Under the pieces are notes generated by a model. That model was given only the letters and a program-made list of their open reading frames with translations, was not told where the DNA came from and made no database searches. Of a stretch of DNA of 64,000 bases, positions 54,634 to 62,891 are shown piece by piece. The DNA is from Prevotella sp. E2-28. Its GTDB lineage: Bacteria; Bacteroidota; Bacteroidia; Bacteroidales; Bacteroidaceae. The stretch is taken from the NCBI RefSeq assembly GCF_022024055.1, contig NZ_CP091788.1:124001-188000 (forward strand), in the 5' to 3' direction. Position numbers and translations under genes: made by a program. How positions within the stretch are numbered: position 1 is the stretch's first letter; the number at the start of each line of letters is the position of its first letter.

Positions 54634-56283
54634 TTACTTTATAATCACTTTTTTGCCGTTAACAATGTAAAGACCCTTTGTGGGGTTATCAACGCGACGG
54701 CCTTGCAGATCGAATACCTGTTGACTATTTGCTGTTGACAGTTTCAAGTCCTGAATACCAGCGGCTTCATTTGTGGCCAAAGTAACCTTCACGGATGTCA
54801 TTTTGATATGGTTAGCTTCCGAGCCGAAAGTTACGCTGTTAGTCTTACCTGTCCATGTGTAGCCATTAATTTTGCCGCCGCCATTCAGGAGCAGGAGTTC
54901 CTTTGTGCTATCTTTGGTAATAAACTCCAACTTGACCATCTCGCTGCTACCAGACTCTACTTTTAGTTGGTTGCCACCATACATGCGGATTTGTTCGTCG
55001 TTGCAGAACATATTGGCACTGGTGCCAAGAGAATAAGTGATGGTGATTCCGTTCTCTGAACCCGTCAGCACATCAGCACCGCTACCAGGTTTTGCACCAC
55101 TCCAACTGACGCCAAAGAAGGTGTTGTTCAGTATGATCTCACCATCTATAGGTTTCTCGTTTCCGCTATCTTCTATGACGTAGGTTGCACTAACCATCTC
55201 GCTATATTTCCCATCCTTATAGGCTATAGCCTGAATAGTGGTAGTCTCTGTGATGCCTATACCATCATTAGTATATAGGGTGTTGTGGATAGAGGGAATG
55301 ACGTCAGTTATGTCTGTCTTGTAGTAGATGTTAGCTCCAGGTGTGCTGCATGACAGTTTCACGTTAACTGAATCCTTATAGCTGCCGGCAATTGGTGTGA
55401 ACATAGGAGGTGCCACGTAATCAGGATCAGAAGAATTAGTGCCGTTGTAATTGTCGTAGCTGAAAATCGAGTCCTTTTTGTTGCCCCATACGTAATGTTC
55501 TAATCCTGGATAGTCCACAAATGGGTTTCGATTGCCTTGCACATCACTGCTTGCAACAGCATTATTGCGAGCACGCTCTACATCATCAATAGGGTCAAGC
55601 TGTGACCATCTGAAAAGCATATCCAGATACCATTGTTGCAAACCAGGGTATTCATCGGATGTAAAGACCTTTTTTACTTCCCCTTTTGTCCAGTTCTTCA
55701 ATTTGTCTTGATAGCATGTGGCCATATAGAAATAGATACGAGCTATATCGCCCTTAACTTTATCATTAGGTTCAAACACTTTTCCCGTGTATCCTGCCGT
55801 TTTGCATGAACCAAGCAAACTGTAATTATTTGCAGATGCCTTTTCTACGGTCCCTACTTCTGCAATGACATAGGCCGAACGCATGTTGTTGATTTTTGCA
55901 TCTGTAGGTACAACATGTATGATGTCGCTTTTCATGGGACTTGCCTCGTTGAACCAACTCTGCGGTACGGTATGTTCTTTATTCCATCCAGCACCTTCGC
56001 TGCTATTGCCATGATCATTCCAATCGTAGTTGGTGATATTGGAGTACCAGTCGCGAACGTGTCCGTCAGGTCGCTTGTCTGTATATTCGTAATAGTCTTC
56101 GAGTGCAGAATAACTAAGTGTTTTATGGCTTTTGATGATGTTGAATAAAGCCGTCTTCAAGGCTTCGCCCTTCTTGCCGTTGGCTGCCTGATAGTAAGTA
56201 CCAGAATTATTCGGTCCTTGTGCCCATGTCGCAGAGACAAACAGGGCCAGTAGGAGCATCAATGTAAGTTTTGCTGTTTTCAT
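54634..56283 (-). CDS. Secreted endonuclease I with chitobiase-type domain and T9SS-like tail (second copy)
   Basis: 549 residues, signal peptide ending ATWAQ (about residue 22). Endonuclease I domain (PF04231; about 30-270) with the His-metal motif GWNKEHTVPQSWF and DIIHVVPTDAKINNMRS, then RNPFVDYPGLEHYVWG. Next a chitobiase/hexosaminidase C-terminal-like domain (PPMFTPIAGSYKDSVNVKL..ANIYYKT, about 285-370), an unnamed beta domain, and the sorting-type tail VFDLQGRRVDNPTKGLYIVNG. A surface or released DNase/RNase for nutrient nucleic acid or competitor DNA is likely. It lies 5 bp after a paralogue. Confidence 0.88.
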   Translation of the reverse strand: MKTAKLTLMLLLALFVSATWAQGPNNSGTYYQAANGKKGEALKTALFNIIKSHKTLSYSALEDYYEYTDKRPDGHVRDWYSNITNYDWNDHGNSSEGAGWNKEHTVPQSWFNEASPMKSDIIHVVPTDAKINNMRSAYVIAEVGTVEKASANNYSLLGSCKTAGYTGKVFEPNDKVKGDIARIYFYMATCYQDKLKNWTKGEVKKVFTSDEYPGLQQWYLDMLFRWSQLDPIDDVERARNNAVASSDVQGNRNPFVDYPGLEHYVWGNKKDSIFSYDNYNGTNSSDPDYVAPPMFTPIAGSYKDSVNVKLSCSTPGANIYYKTDITDVIPSIHNTLYTNDGIGITETTTIQAIAYKDGKYSEMVSATYVIEDSGNEKPIDGEIILNNTFFGVSWSGAKPGSGADVLTGSENGITITYSLGTSANMFCNDEQIRMYGGNQLKVESGSSEMVKLEFITKDSTKELLLLNGGGKINGYTWTGKTNSVTFGSEANHIKMTSVKVTLATNEAAGIQDLKLSTANSQQVFDLQGRRVDNPTKGLYIVNGKKVIIK

Positions 56284-56288
56284 AGATT

Positions 56289-57791
56289 CTATTTAATGAT
56301 ATATTTTTTTCTGTTTTTGGTGTACATTCCCTTTGCGGGTTGCGCCACGCGGCGCCCCTGAAGGTCGTAGATAGGTGATGGGTGCTGGCTGCTGGGTGAT
56401 GTGGGTTGGCTGATGCCCAGTAATGGGGCAACAGTGATTTTTACACCTGAAATCTGGATATGCTTGTTGGCATTCGACTCCGGCCAGCTGCTGGTATAGG
56501 TGGATGTGAACAGAACCTCAGAGGCATCTCCCGTCCATGTGTTGCCGTTCATCTGACCAACCGATGGAATCAGTTCTTTGTCGGCAGCCTTATTGGGAAT
56601 GGTAAACTCAATGCTGTTTATCTCGCCCTGATGAGCCTTGAAAATCAAAACGTTCTTGTTGTACAGGCGTATCTGTGACGAGTCACAATACAGTTTGCTA
56701 CCCTCAATACCATAAGCAAATGTTACGTCAATACCATTCTTGGTGATAGTTAGTGGAACGCGGGAATAGTAGTTGCGCATGTTGCCTGTTGCCGACCAGT
56801 CAACACCAAACGTTCTTTTATTTAATAAAATGGTGCAGTCAGTAGCAATGAGGCTGTCGGGTTTTACTTCACCGCCATAATGAAAAGCCTCCTCTTTCTT
56901 GTTGCCCCAGATATAATCCTCCAACCCTGGGTAATCTACGAAGGGGTTGCGATTACCCTGTAGCTGGTAACAGGCTTCGTTGCGGTCTATCTCTTTCTGA
57001 CTTACGGGGTCTGCCTTAGCCCATCGCATCAGCATATCAAAAGCCCACTGTGCGAAGGGTTGATAGCCGTCTTCGCTGGCGGAGTCAAACATATCGCTAG
57101 TCCAAGTGCCAGCCAGTGGCTCATAGCAGGTTGCCATATAGAAATAGATACGAGCCAGGTCGCCCTTGTACTCATCATTAGGTTCAAACACACGAGCCTT
57201 GGAGGCATTGGCTCCCAAGTAATCCTTCCATCCCGGCGTACCGCATCCGCCTTTTTTACTCTGCTTACTGAATCCATCGGCCGATTTCCATTCTACTTTT
57301 GTGGAGTCGGTGATCTCGCCATAAGCATTGTTAGAACGCTTATTATTGACGGTTCCATCGGTGGGAATCACGTGTACGATGTCAGAATACATAGGTTTGA
57401 TATCGGCATAGGTCAGTCCGCTGCTGTTCCTTTCCGTGGGGTTAAACCAACTCTTCGGCATAGAGTGCTCGCGCTGGAATCCGCTGACACCTTCAATGGA
57501 GTTCTTATGAGTAGGGAAGTCAATGCTGTAACGTGATATACAGGAATACATATCCCAGATGATTAAACTATCGCCCATCGGGCGGGCATCGGAAATCTTG
57601 TATGCATTCCAAAGGGAGTCATAATATACAACGCTTGGATTCTTGATAAGCTGATAGAAGGCTGTTTTTAGCTCAGCTCCTTTCTTTCCATCTACGGACT
57701 GATAGTAGTCACCCGTATTGTGAGGTGCCTGTGCAAGGACGATACTATGAGCCATCCATGAAAGAATCAAAACGAAAAATCCCTTTTTCAT
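56289..57791 (-). CDS. Secreted endonuclease I with T9SS-like tail (first copy)
   Basis: 500 residues from ATG 57791 (MKKGFFVLIL; ATG 57797 is also possible). Signal peptide ending IVLAQ. Endonuclease I domain (about 25-320) with REHSMPKSWF and DIVHVIPTDGTVNNKRS; RNPFVDYPGLEDYIWG closes it. A beta domain like that of its neighbour follows, then IYDLQGRRVAQPAKGMYTKN as tail. The two nucleases share domain order but differ much in sequence, and this one lacks the chitobiase-type domain: an old tandem duplication. A TATATTTG -7 element is at 57814-57821. Confidence 0.88.
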   Translation of the reverse strand: MKKGFFVLILSWMAHSIVLAQAPHNTGDYYQSVDGKKGAELKTAFYQLIKNPSVVYYDSLWNAYKISDARPMGDSLIIWDMYSCISRYSIDFPTHKNSIEGVSGFQREHSMPKSWFNPTERNSSGLTYADIKPMYSDIVHVIPTDGTVNNKRSNNAYGEITDSTKVEWKSADGFSKQSKKGGCGTPGWKDYLGANASKARVFEPNDEYKGDLARIYFYMATCYEPLAGTWTSDMFDSASEDGYQPFAQWAFDMLMRWAKADPVSQKEIDRNEACYQLQGNRNPFVDYPGLEDYIWGNKKEEAFHYGGEVKPDSLIATDCTILLNKRTFGVDWSATGNMRNYYSRVPLTITKNGIDVTFAYGIEGSKLYCDSSQIRLYNKNVLIFKAHQGEINSIEFTIPNKAADKELIPSVGQMNGNTWTGDASEVLFTSTYTSSWPESNANKHIQISGVKITVAPLLGISQPTSPSSQHPSPIYDLQGRRVAQPAKGMYTKNRKKYIIK

Positions 57792-57813
57792 AAGCATAGT
57801 TCAGATTTTGATG

Positions 57814-57821
57814 CAAATATA
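57814..57821 (-). promoter_or_regulatory. -7 element (TATATTTG) of the nuclease operon
   Basis: Minus-strand TAnnTTTG match 23 bp before ATG 57791. Confidence 0.6.
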
Positions 57822-57902
57822 CATTTTTATTCCGATATAACGAAACATTTCCCCAAAAAACTAAAATAAATAAAGGATTTTGAAACATAAACAAAAATAA
57901 CT

Positions 57903-57925
57903 ATAAGATAATTATCTTATCTTTG
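57903..57925 (+). promoter_or_regulatory. Xylanase promoter with 18-bp palindrome
   Basis: ATAAGATAATTATCTTAT (57903-57920) is a perfect palindrome that runs into the -7 element TATCTTTG (57918-57925), 39 bp before the start codon. Placement over the promoter suggests a repressor-type operator. Confidence 0.6.
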
Positions 57926-57963
57926 CAGCCGAAATCAATTAAAACTATCAAATACTATTACAG

Positions 57964-60609
57964 ATGCTAAAATTAAACCAAACCATTTCTTGTCTGGCAT
58001 TGGCTGCAATGTGTCTTTCTCCGCTAGCGACGAAGGCGCAGTTGTCCACCAATCCCGACAAATTCCTGGGAAACATTACAACCCGCTATTCGATGGACGC
58101 AGGTGGCGGTGTGCCTGCTTTTTATAAGCTCTGGAACCAGGTGACACCAGAGAACGAGTCGAAGTGGGCCTCGGTAGAGGGCAACAAGGGCACTTTCAAC
58201 TGGGGAGGTGCTGATAATGCCTTCAACTATGCCAAGAACCATAACTTCACCTACAAGTTCCATGCCCTGGTATGGGGTGCCCAGTATCCCAGTTGGCTTG
58301 AGAACCAAACGCCAAAGGATCGCTATGCTTCATTTGTGAACTGGTTCAATAAGGTGAAGGCACATTATCCCCATCTGCCCCTGATTGACGTGGTGAACGA
58401 GGCCGTAGGTACCCACCAGCCTGGCAATCCCATGATTAAAGAGTCGTGGGGTGGTGGCGGCAAGACGGGCTACGACTGGCTGATCAAGGCTTTCGAGATG
58501 GCTTACGAGCGTTTCCCGAATTCTATTCTGATTTACAATGACTATAACACCTTCCAGTGGAACACCAACGAGTATATCGACCTGGTGCGTGCCCTGCGTG
58601 ATAGTGGTGCGCCCATCGATGCATATGGTTGTCAGAGTCACGACCTGACCGACTGTAACGTCAATAACTTCAAGACAGCAGAGACCAATATCCAGAACGC
58701 CCTGAAGATGCCTTTCTACAGCACCGAGTATGACATTGGTACTGCCGATGATGCCCTCCAGTTGCAGCGCTACAAGGAGCAGATTCCCTATATGTGGGAG
58801 AAGCCTTATTGCGCAGGTATCACCCTATGGGGCTATGTCTATGGTGCCACTTGGACTACCGATGGCAACTCTGGTCTTTATAAGAACGGTGCAGAGCGTC
58901 CTGCTATGACTTGGTTGAAGGAATATATGGCTAGCGATGCTGCCAAGAATGCCAAGAGTCCCTTCCCTGGCATGAAGAAACGCGTGGGTGTGTATATCAA
59001 GGCTAAGGACTTCAAGGTGGCTAAAGGCGATACAGTGCCCATCAAGGTGCGTACCTACATCACCGATGATGCTAGGAAGGAAAAGGCTGACATAGCCATT
59101 GACTCCGTATTGTTCTACGATGGCTCCACGCTCATCTCAAAGATGACTGCAGAGCCCTATATCGTGCAGTATTCTTCTACTGCCACGGGCTATCGTACGC
59201 TGAAGGCCGTGGTCTATACCAACGATGGAAACAGTTACGAGCGCTACAGCCGTATCAACGTGCTGACCTCTACCACAAAGCGTGAGCCTTTCAACGGCAC
59301 CCCCACAGAGTTGCCTGGCACCATTGATGCCAAGGAATTCGACAAAGGTGCTTCGGGGGTTTCCTTCTATAATGCTGCGCGTAGCTATACCACCGCCACC
59401 AAGGATGACGGCTGGATGGAATATACTGTTGACGTAAAGGAAAAGGGTATCTATTCATTTGATATAGAAGTGGCAGCCACGAAGACTGGTGGTCGTTTCC
59501 ACCTCTCAGAATATGGTCTGGACAACCTAACATTCCTTTCCGACTATATTGACGTGCCAAAGACTGGTTCCAGCTCTTCTGCTGTCCAGACCCTTCATGG
59601 CGTTCTGAAAGACACGCTCACAGCAGGCATACACACCATCTGTATGAATATTGAGAAGGGTGGTTTCTATGTGAGGAGCCTTACGTTTAATCGCTATGAG
59701 GTGGATAATACTATGACTGTAACAGTTGTTGCCAAACCCGCCACTATCAGTGTGGGTGATACGACACAGCTTGTCGTGACAACGAAACTGGCTTCAGGTT
59801 CTACAAGCACGATTACTGGCGTGAACGTATATTCTAACGACCTGCTGATTGGTACAGTAACCAAGAGTCCTGATACGTTGCAATATGTACCTACGGCAAA
59901 AGGTTCTTATTCTATTGTAGCCATAGCTACTAATAGCGAGGGTAAGAGTAAGACCTCGTCGAAGAAGACATTGAAAGTTAATGGTAAGCGTATTCCTTAT
60001 AAGAGCACGCCTATTGTACTGCCAGGTATCATACAGGCTGAGAACTTCGATAAGGGTGGCGAGGGCTTTACCTTCCACGATAAGGACAGCCAGAACGAGG
60101 GCGATGCCAGCTACCGCACCGATAACGAAGGCCTTGACCTCGTGAAGGGCAACAGCGGTACAGCTATCGGCTACACCTCTAGTGGTGAATGGACGGAATA
60201 TACCGTTAACGTGAAAGAGCCTGGTGAATACTCGTTCGAGGCTACCTGCTCTAACGGAAGCAGCAGCAATGGTGGCTTCACCATCAACACAGTGAAAGGC
60301 ACCACCGTCACAAAGATTGGTACGGTTACAGTAACGCCTACAGGCGGATGGGATACCTACAAGGTGATGACAGGTAAACTGACGAAGAACCTGGCCGAGG
60401 GTGAGCAGATTCTGCGCTTCACCATCAGTAGCTCGGCTAACTGCAACATCGACAAGGTGAACTTCATCTGCACGCTGAACACTGGCATTCAGCAGGTAGA
60501 GACGCTACAGCCCCAGCGCACCGTGATCTACAACCTGAAGGGTCAGAAGGTGGATGCTAACTATAAGGGCATCATCATCAAGAATGGCCGAAAGGTTTTG
60601 AAACGATAA
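57964..60609 (+). CDS. GH10 endo-1,4-beta-xylanase with two CBM6-like modules
   Basis: 881 residues, signal peptide ending ATKAQ (about residue 26). GH10 barrel (about 30-325): NEXKW-type TPENESKWASVEG, acid/base Glu146 in DVVNEAV, nucleophile Glu255 in FYSTEYDIG. Then an Ig-like domain (about 345-440), CBM6-like module 1 (about 445-580), a second Ig-like domain (about 580-670), CBM6-like module 2 (about 675-830; IQAENFDKGGEG, SGEWTEYTVNVKEPGEY) and a tail IYNLKGQKVDANYKGIIIKNG like T9SS sorting signals. It hydrolyses xylan backbones outside the cell. There is no SusCD or other xylanolytic gene adjacent, so it acts as a stand-alone gene. Confidence 0.94.
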   Translation: MLKLNQTISCLALAAMCLSPLATKAQLSTNPDKFLGNITTRYSMDAGGGVPAFYKLWNQVTPENESKWASVEGNKGTFNWGGADNAFNYAKNHNFTYKFHALVWGAQYPSWLENQTPKDRYASFVNWFNKVKAHYPHLPLIDVVNEAVGTHQPGNPMIKESWGGGGKTGYDWLIKAFEMAYERFPNSILIYNDYNTFQWNTNEYIDLVRALRDSGAPIDAYGCQSHDLTDCNVNNFKTAETNIQNALKMPFYSTEYDIGTADDALQLQRYKEQIPYMWEKPYCAGITLWGYVYGATWTTDGNSGLYKNGAERPAMTWLKEYMASDAAKNAKSPFPGMKKRVGVYIKAKDFKVAKGDTVPIKVRTYITDDARKEKADIAIDSVLFYDGSTLISKMTAEPYIVQYSSTATGYRTLKAVVYTNDGNSYERYSRINVLTSTTKREPFNGTPTELPGTIDAKEFDKGASGVSFYNAARSYTTATKDDGWMEYTVDVKEKGIYSFDIEVAATKTGGRFHLSEYGLDNLTFLSDYIDVPKTGSSSSAVQTLHGVLKDTLTAGIHTICMNIEKGGFYVRSLTFNRYEVDNTMTVTVVAKPATISVGDTTQLVVTTKLASGSTSTITGVNVYSNDLLIGTVTKSPDTLQYVPTAKGSYSIVAIATNSEGKSKTSSKKTLKVNGKRIPYKSTPIVLPGIIQAENFDKGGEGFTFHDKDSQNEGDASYRTDNEGLDLVKGNSGTAIGYTSSGEWTEYTVNVKEPGEYSFEATCSNGSSSNGGFTINTVKGTTVTKIGTVTVTPTGGWDTYKVMTGKLTKNLAEGEQILRFTISSSANCNIDKVNFICTLNTGIQQVETLQPQRTVIYNLKGQKVDANYKGIIIKNGRKVLKR

Positions 60610-60660
60610 AACGCAAACAGATTAACCATAAAACCTTAACCGCCCTTATATAAAGGGCCT

Positions 60661-60718
60661 AGAGGGGTTAGGTATTTACCTCAACAGGTAATTAACACCT
60701 ATCCCCTCTTGTTTTTTT
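60661..60718 (+). terminator. Terminator of the xylanase gene
   Basis: GAGGGGTTAGGT pairs with ACCTATCCCCTC (one mismatch) around a 23-nt loop that itself can fold, then TTGTTTTTTT. Confidence 0.75.
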
Positions 60719-60740
60719 ATTGACAATCAGACTTCTCGTC

Positions 60741-60843
60741 ATAACTCTTAGAGATAATTTTGTAAACCCTATGTTTAGAGGTGCTAAGTACCATATTAAC
60801 GAGTGCTAAACACCATACTAAGGAATCCCTAACATCATACTTC
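60741..60843. repeat. Degenerate ~21-bp tandem repeats
   Basis: About five units of 19-22 bp, beginning with ATAACTCTTAGAG (as in the 21238 array) and continuing with GTGCTAAGTACCATATTAA and GTGCTAAACACCATACTAA. The array lies directly after a terminator, like the one at 21238. The rest of the gap to 61055 holds only the next promoter. Confidence 0.65.
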
Positions 60844-61018
60844 CCAATTTGTACAAAATTCTCCGCAAAACGATGAAAGGTGCTGGTTGATAGTGGGATA
60901 AGTGCGGAGCATTTTTTGTTTTTGGAAAAGTGCATCTAAGGACCTTCTTCTCCAGAATCAGTGAGGACTCTAAATGATTTTTTTTCCAACTCTTTTTGGA
61001 TGTTATTACAATATTGAC

Positions 61019-61026
61019 TACCTTTG
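61019..61026 (+). promoter_or_regulatory. -7 element (TACCTTTG)
   Basis: TAnnTTTG match 30 bp before ATG 61056. Confidence 0.65.
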
Positions 61027-61055
61027 CAGAATAGTTAGAAACTAAAGATAAAAAG

Positions 61056-61802
61056 ATGAAGAGATACGTTCAAGTAATGGGGATTAATTCACAGATATGT
61101 TCTCATAATCTACAAAGATTTTTGTGCGTTTTTCTATTTGTTGCAGGCTTGATAAGTACCAGTTATGTGATGGCTCAAGAGTCGGAAGGAAAAGTGGTAG
61201 AGGGAAGAATGCATACCATAATATATAAAACCGATGGAACGCATGTAGAGGGCTATCTGCAAAACAGTTTTCCTATGGCAGGCTTTGGATTCTCTCGTAG
61301 TTATCATATCCCCTCAGCATTGGATACAGAGATGATTGTCAAGCCCCAAAACAAGCCATTTGAACGGAGTATTAAGGTCATAAATAGCGAGATTGACAGT
61401 ATGTTAACCTGGTTTGACAAGACGCCAGAGGATAAATTGAAGTGGGAGCCCCAGACTGCCGATTTCGCCTATGGCGGAAAGAACCCTATTGTAGAGGAGC
61501 ATCCTTCGATGCTTCTGGTTCTCTTTGAAGGCAAACATGTGAAGGGCTATTTGTCTCATCATATTCTTTATGGGTTCAGATATCTGTTTAAGATGGATGA
61601 CATGCCTTATGCCAAAGTATTTCTGAGTGAAGAGCATAACTTCAATGAGCGTCGCAGGAAGACTCTGCTCGACACTTTCTATATGTATCCTGAAATGGAA
61701 GATGATATCAAACAACTTACGAAAGATAAAGTTGCTGAGGACCCTTTCTATATCATCAGGAAACTAGATGATATTTTATCTATGCAGAAATCGGATGATT
61801 AG
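61056..61802 (+). CDS. Secreted protein of unknown function
   Basis: 248 residues. A long N-terminal region with a signal segment (FLCVFLFVAGLISTSYVMAQ, cleavage about residue 41). The mature part has two related stretches: IIYKTDGTHVEGYLQNSF (about 55-72) and LVLFEGKHVKGYLSHH (about 150-165), which suggests a duplicated beta unit. The C terminus is charged and helical. No family recognised, no catalytic motif seen. Confidence 0.65.
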   Translation: MKRYVQVMGINSQICSHNLQRFLCVFLFVAGLISTSYVMAQESEGKVVEGRMHTIIYKTDGTHVEGYLQNSFPMAGFGFSRSYHIPSALDTEMIVKPQNKPFERSIKVINSEIDSMLTWFDKTPEDKLKWEPQTADFAYGGKNPIVEEHPSMLLVLFEGKHVKGYLSHHILYGFRYLFKMDDMPYAKVFLSEEHNFNERRRKTLLDTFYMYPEMEDDIKQLTKDKVAEDPFYIIRKLDDILSMQKSDD

Positions 61803-61860
61803 AGTCTTTAATCATATTTGTTCGGCTATAGCATTACTGGTTCTAACGTGTGGAATCACT

Positions 61861-61902
61861 GGGACAGTTTTTGATTCATCGAGCGGATCAAAAACCTGTC
61901 CC
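61861..61902. terminator. Hairpin between convergent genes
   Basis: GGGACAGTTTTTGAT pairs with ATCAAAAACCTGTCCC (one bulged base), loop 11 nt. No T-run after the stem, so termination is only probable. Its right arm contains a 17-bp sequence repeated at 62871. Confidence 0.5.
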
Positions 61903-61910
61903 GCTGATCT
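61894..61910. repeat. 17-bp repeat ACCTGTCCCGCTGATCT, copy 1
   Basis: Exact copy at 62871-62887. Both copies lie 3-4 bases after the stop codon of a minus-strand gene. Confidence 0.8.
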
Positions 61911-61913
61911 TTT

Positions 61914-62786
61914 CTACTTAATCACTTTTCGTCCTTCCTTTATATATACGCCATGTTTAGGCGTGCTTTTGACGGGACGACCCTGAAGGTCGAAGAAAGG
62001 ACTTGAGGTCGTAGATGAGTTCACTGAAGAAATACCTGTTGATTCATCTGGTCCAGGAACGTCCATCCAGAAATCTTCAAAAATAGTTTTCCCTTCCTTA
62101 ATACAACTGCGAACCTCTAAGTTTGTGCCAAATATCAATTCGTCGATGTTCGTTATCTGATATCTTATCTTATTTATAACATCCTTATCAAGGATATACT
62201 CAAAGGAAAACGGATTGTTATCAGCTGCTCCGACTCCCTCAACCCAAGAGTTGTTAAAGTAGCATTCATCATAAGAATAGACAAATCCATACATATACTG
62301 ACCTGGCAAAAAATAAAAACGATGAGAACCTCTTTCACGTGCAATCTCATACTTATCATGAGTTAACGAAATGGATTCATCGGGACGGCTGAAATCATAT
62401 AACAGTTTCTCCTCTGTTGCCTTGTTCTCAATGATGAATACCTGATAGTCCGCTTCTCTGACAGCACAATAATAGTGCAGTTCCTTGTCGCTATAGTATT
62501 CTTCAAACTGACAATACACCTTTTTATAATCCCTTCCATCAATCAGCGTGTCGCCACTCATGGTGAAGACACAGTCTATACCTAATCCTGAGGGATCTTC
62601 ATCCGTAGCAGGAAAGTCATCATACGGATGACAATAGCCACAGTACCAGACTTTCCCCTCTTCTACAAACGGGATATACTCATGAGTTTGCTCTTGTGCT
62701 ACAGCCTTCTTTATACAAAAAGAAAGCATAAGTAGCACCGTCATTGAGAATACACAACGTCTCTGTAATCTGCACATCTTCCTCAT
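61914..62786 (-). CDS. Secreted protein with T9SS-like tail, unknown function
   Basis: 290 residues from ATG 62786 (MRKMCRLQRRC). The longer frame to 62822 starts on the -7 element TATATTTG (62820-62827) and is rejected. Signal peptide ending KAVAQ. The mature start EYIPFVEEGKVWYCGYCHPYDDFPATDEDPSGLG is Cys/Trp-rich and resembles many small Prevotella secreted proteins beginning FVEEGKVW. The tail FFDLQGRPVKSTPKHGVYIKEGRKV is of the sorting type. Function unknown. Confidence 0.75.
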   Translation of the reverse strand: MRKMCRLQRRCVFSMTVLLMLSFCIKKAVAQEQTHEYIPFVEEGKVWYCGYCHPYDDFPATDEDPSGLGIDCVFTMSGDTLIDGRDYKKVYCQFEEYYSDKELHYYCAVREADYQVFIIENKATEEKLLYDFSRPDESISLTHDKYEIARERGSHRFYFLPGQYMYGFVYSYDECYFNNSWVEGVGAADNNPFSFEYILDKDVINKIRYQITNIDELIFGTNLEVRSCIKEGKTIFEDFWMDVPGPDESTGISSVNSSTTSSPFFDLQGRPVKSTPKHGVYIKEGRKVIK

Positions 62787-62819
62787 AGCCTTTACGTTTT
62801 TAGTTGTCGAAATTTTCTG

Positions 62820-62827
62820 CAAATATA
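62820..62827 (-). promoter_or_regulatory. -7 element (TATATTTG)
   Basis: Minus-strand TAnnTTTG match 34 bp before ATG 62786. Confidence 0.55.
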
Positions 62828-62842
62828 GGAAAAATAGTAATT

Positions 62843-62862
62843 AACCCCAAATTTTTGGGGTT
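62843..62862 (-). terminator. Hairpin AACCCCAAA/TTTGGGGTT after the last gene
   Basis: 9-bp inverted repeat, 30 bases downstream of the stop of the 62892 gene; weak T content after it. Confidence 0.45.
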
Positions 62863-62870
62863 CACTTCAG

Positions 62871-62887
62871 ACCTGTCCCGCTGATCT
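62871..62887. repeat. 17-bp repeat ACCTGTCCCGCTGATCT, copy 2
   Basis: Identical to 61894-61910, four bases downstream of the stop of the 62892 gene. Confidence 0.8.
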
Positions 62888-62891
62888 CTTA

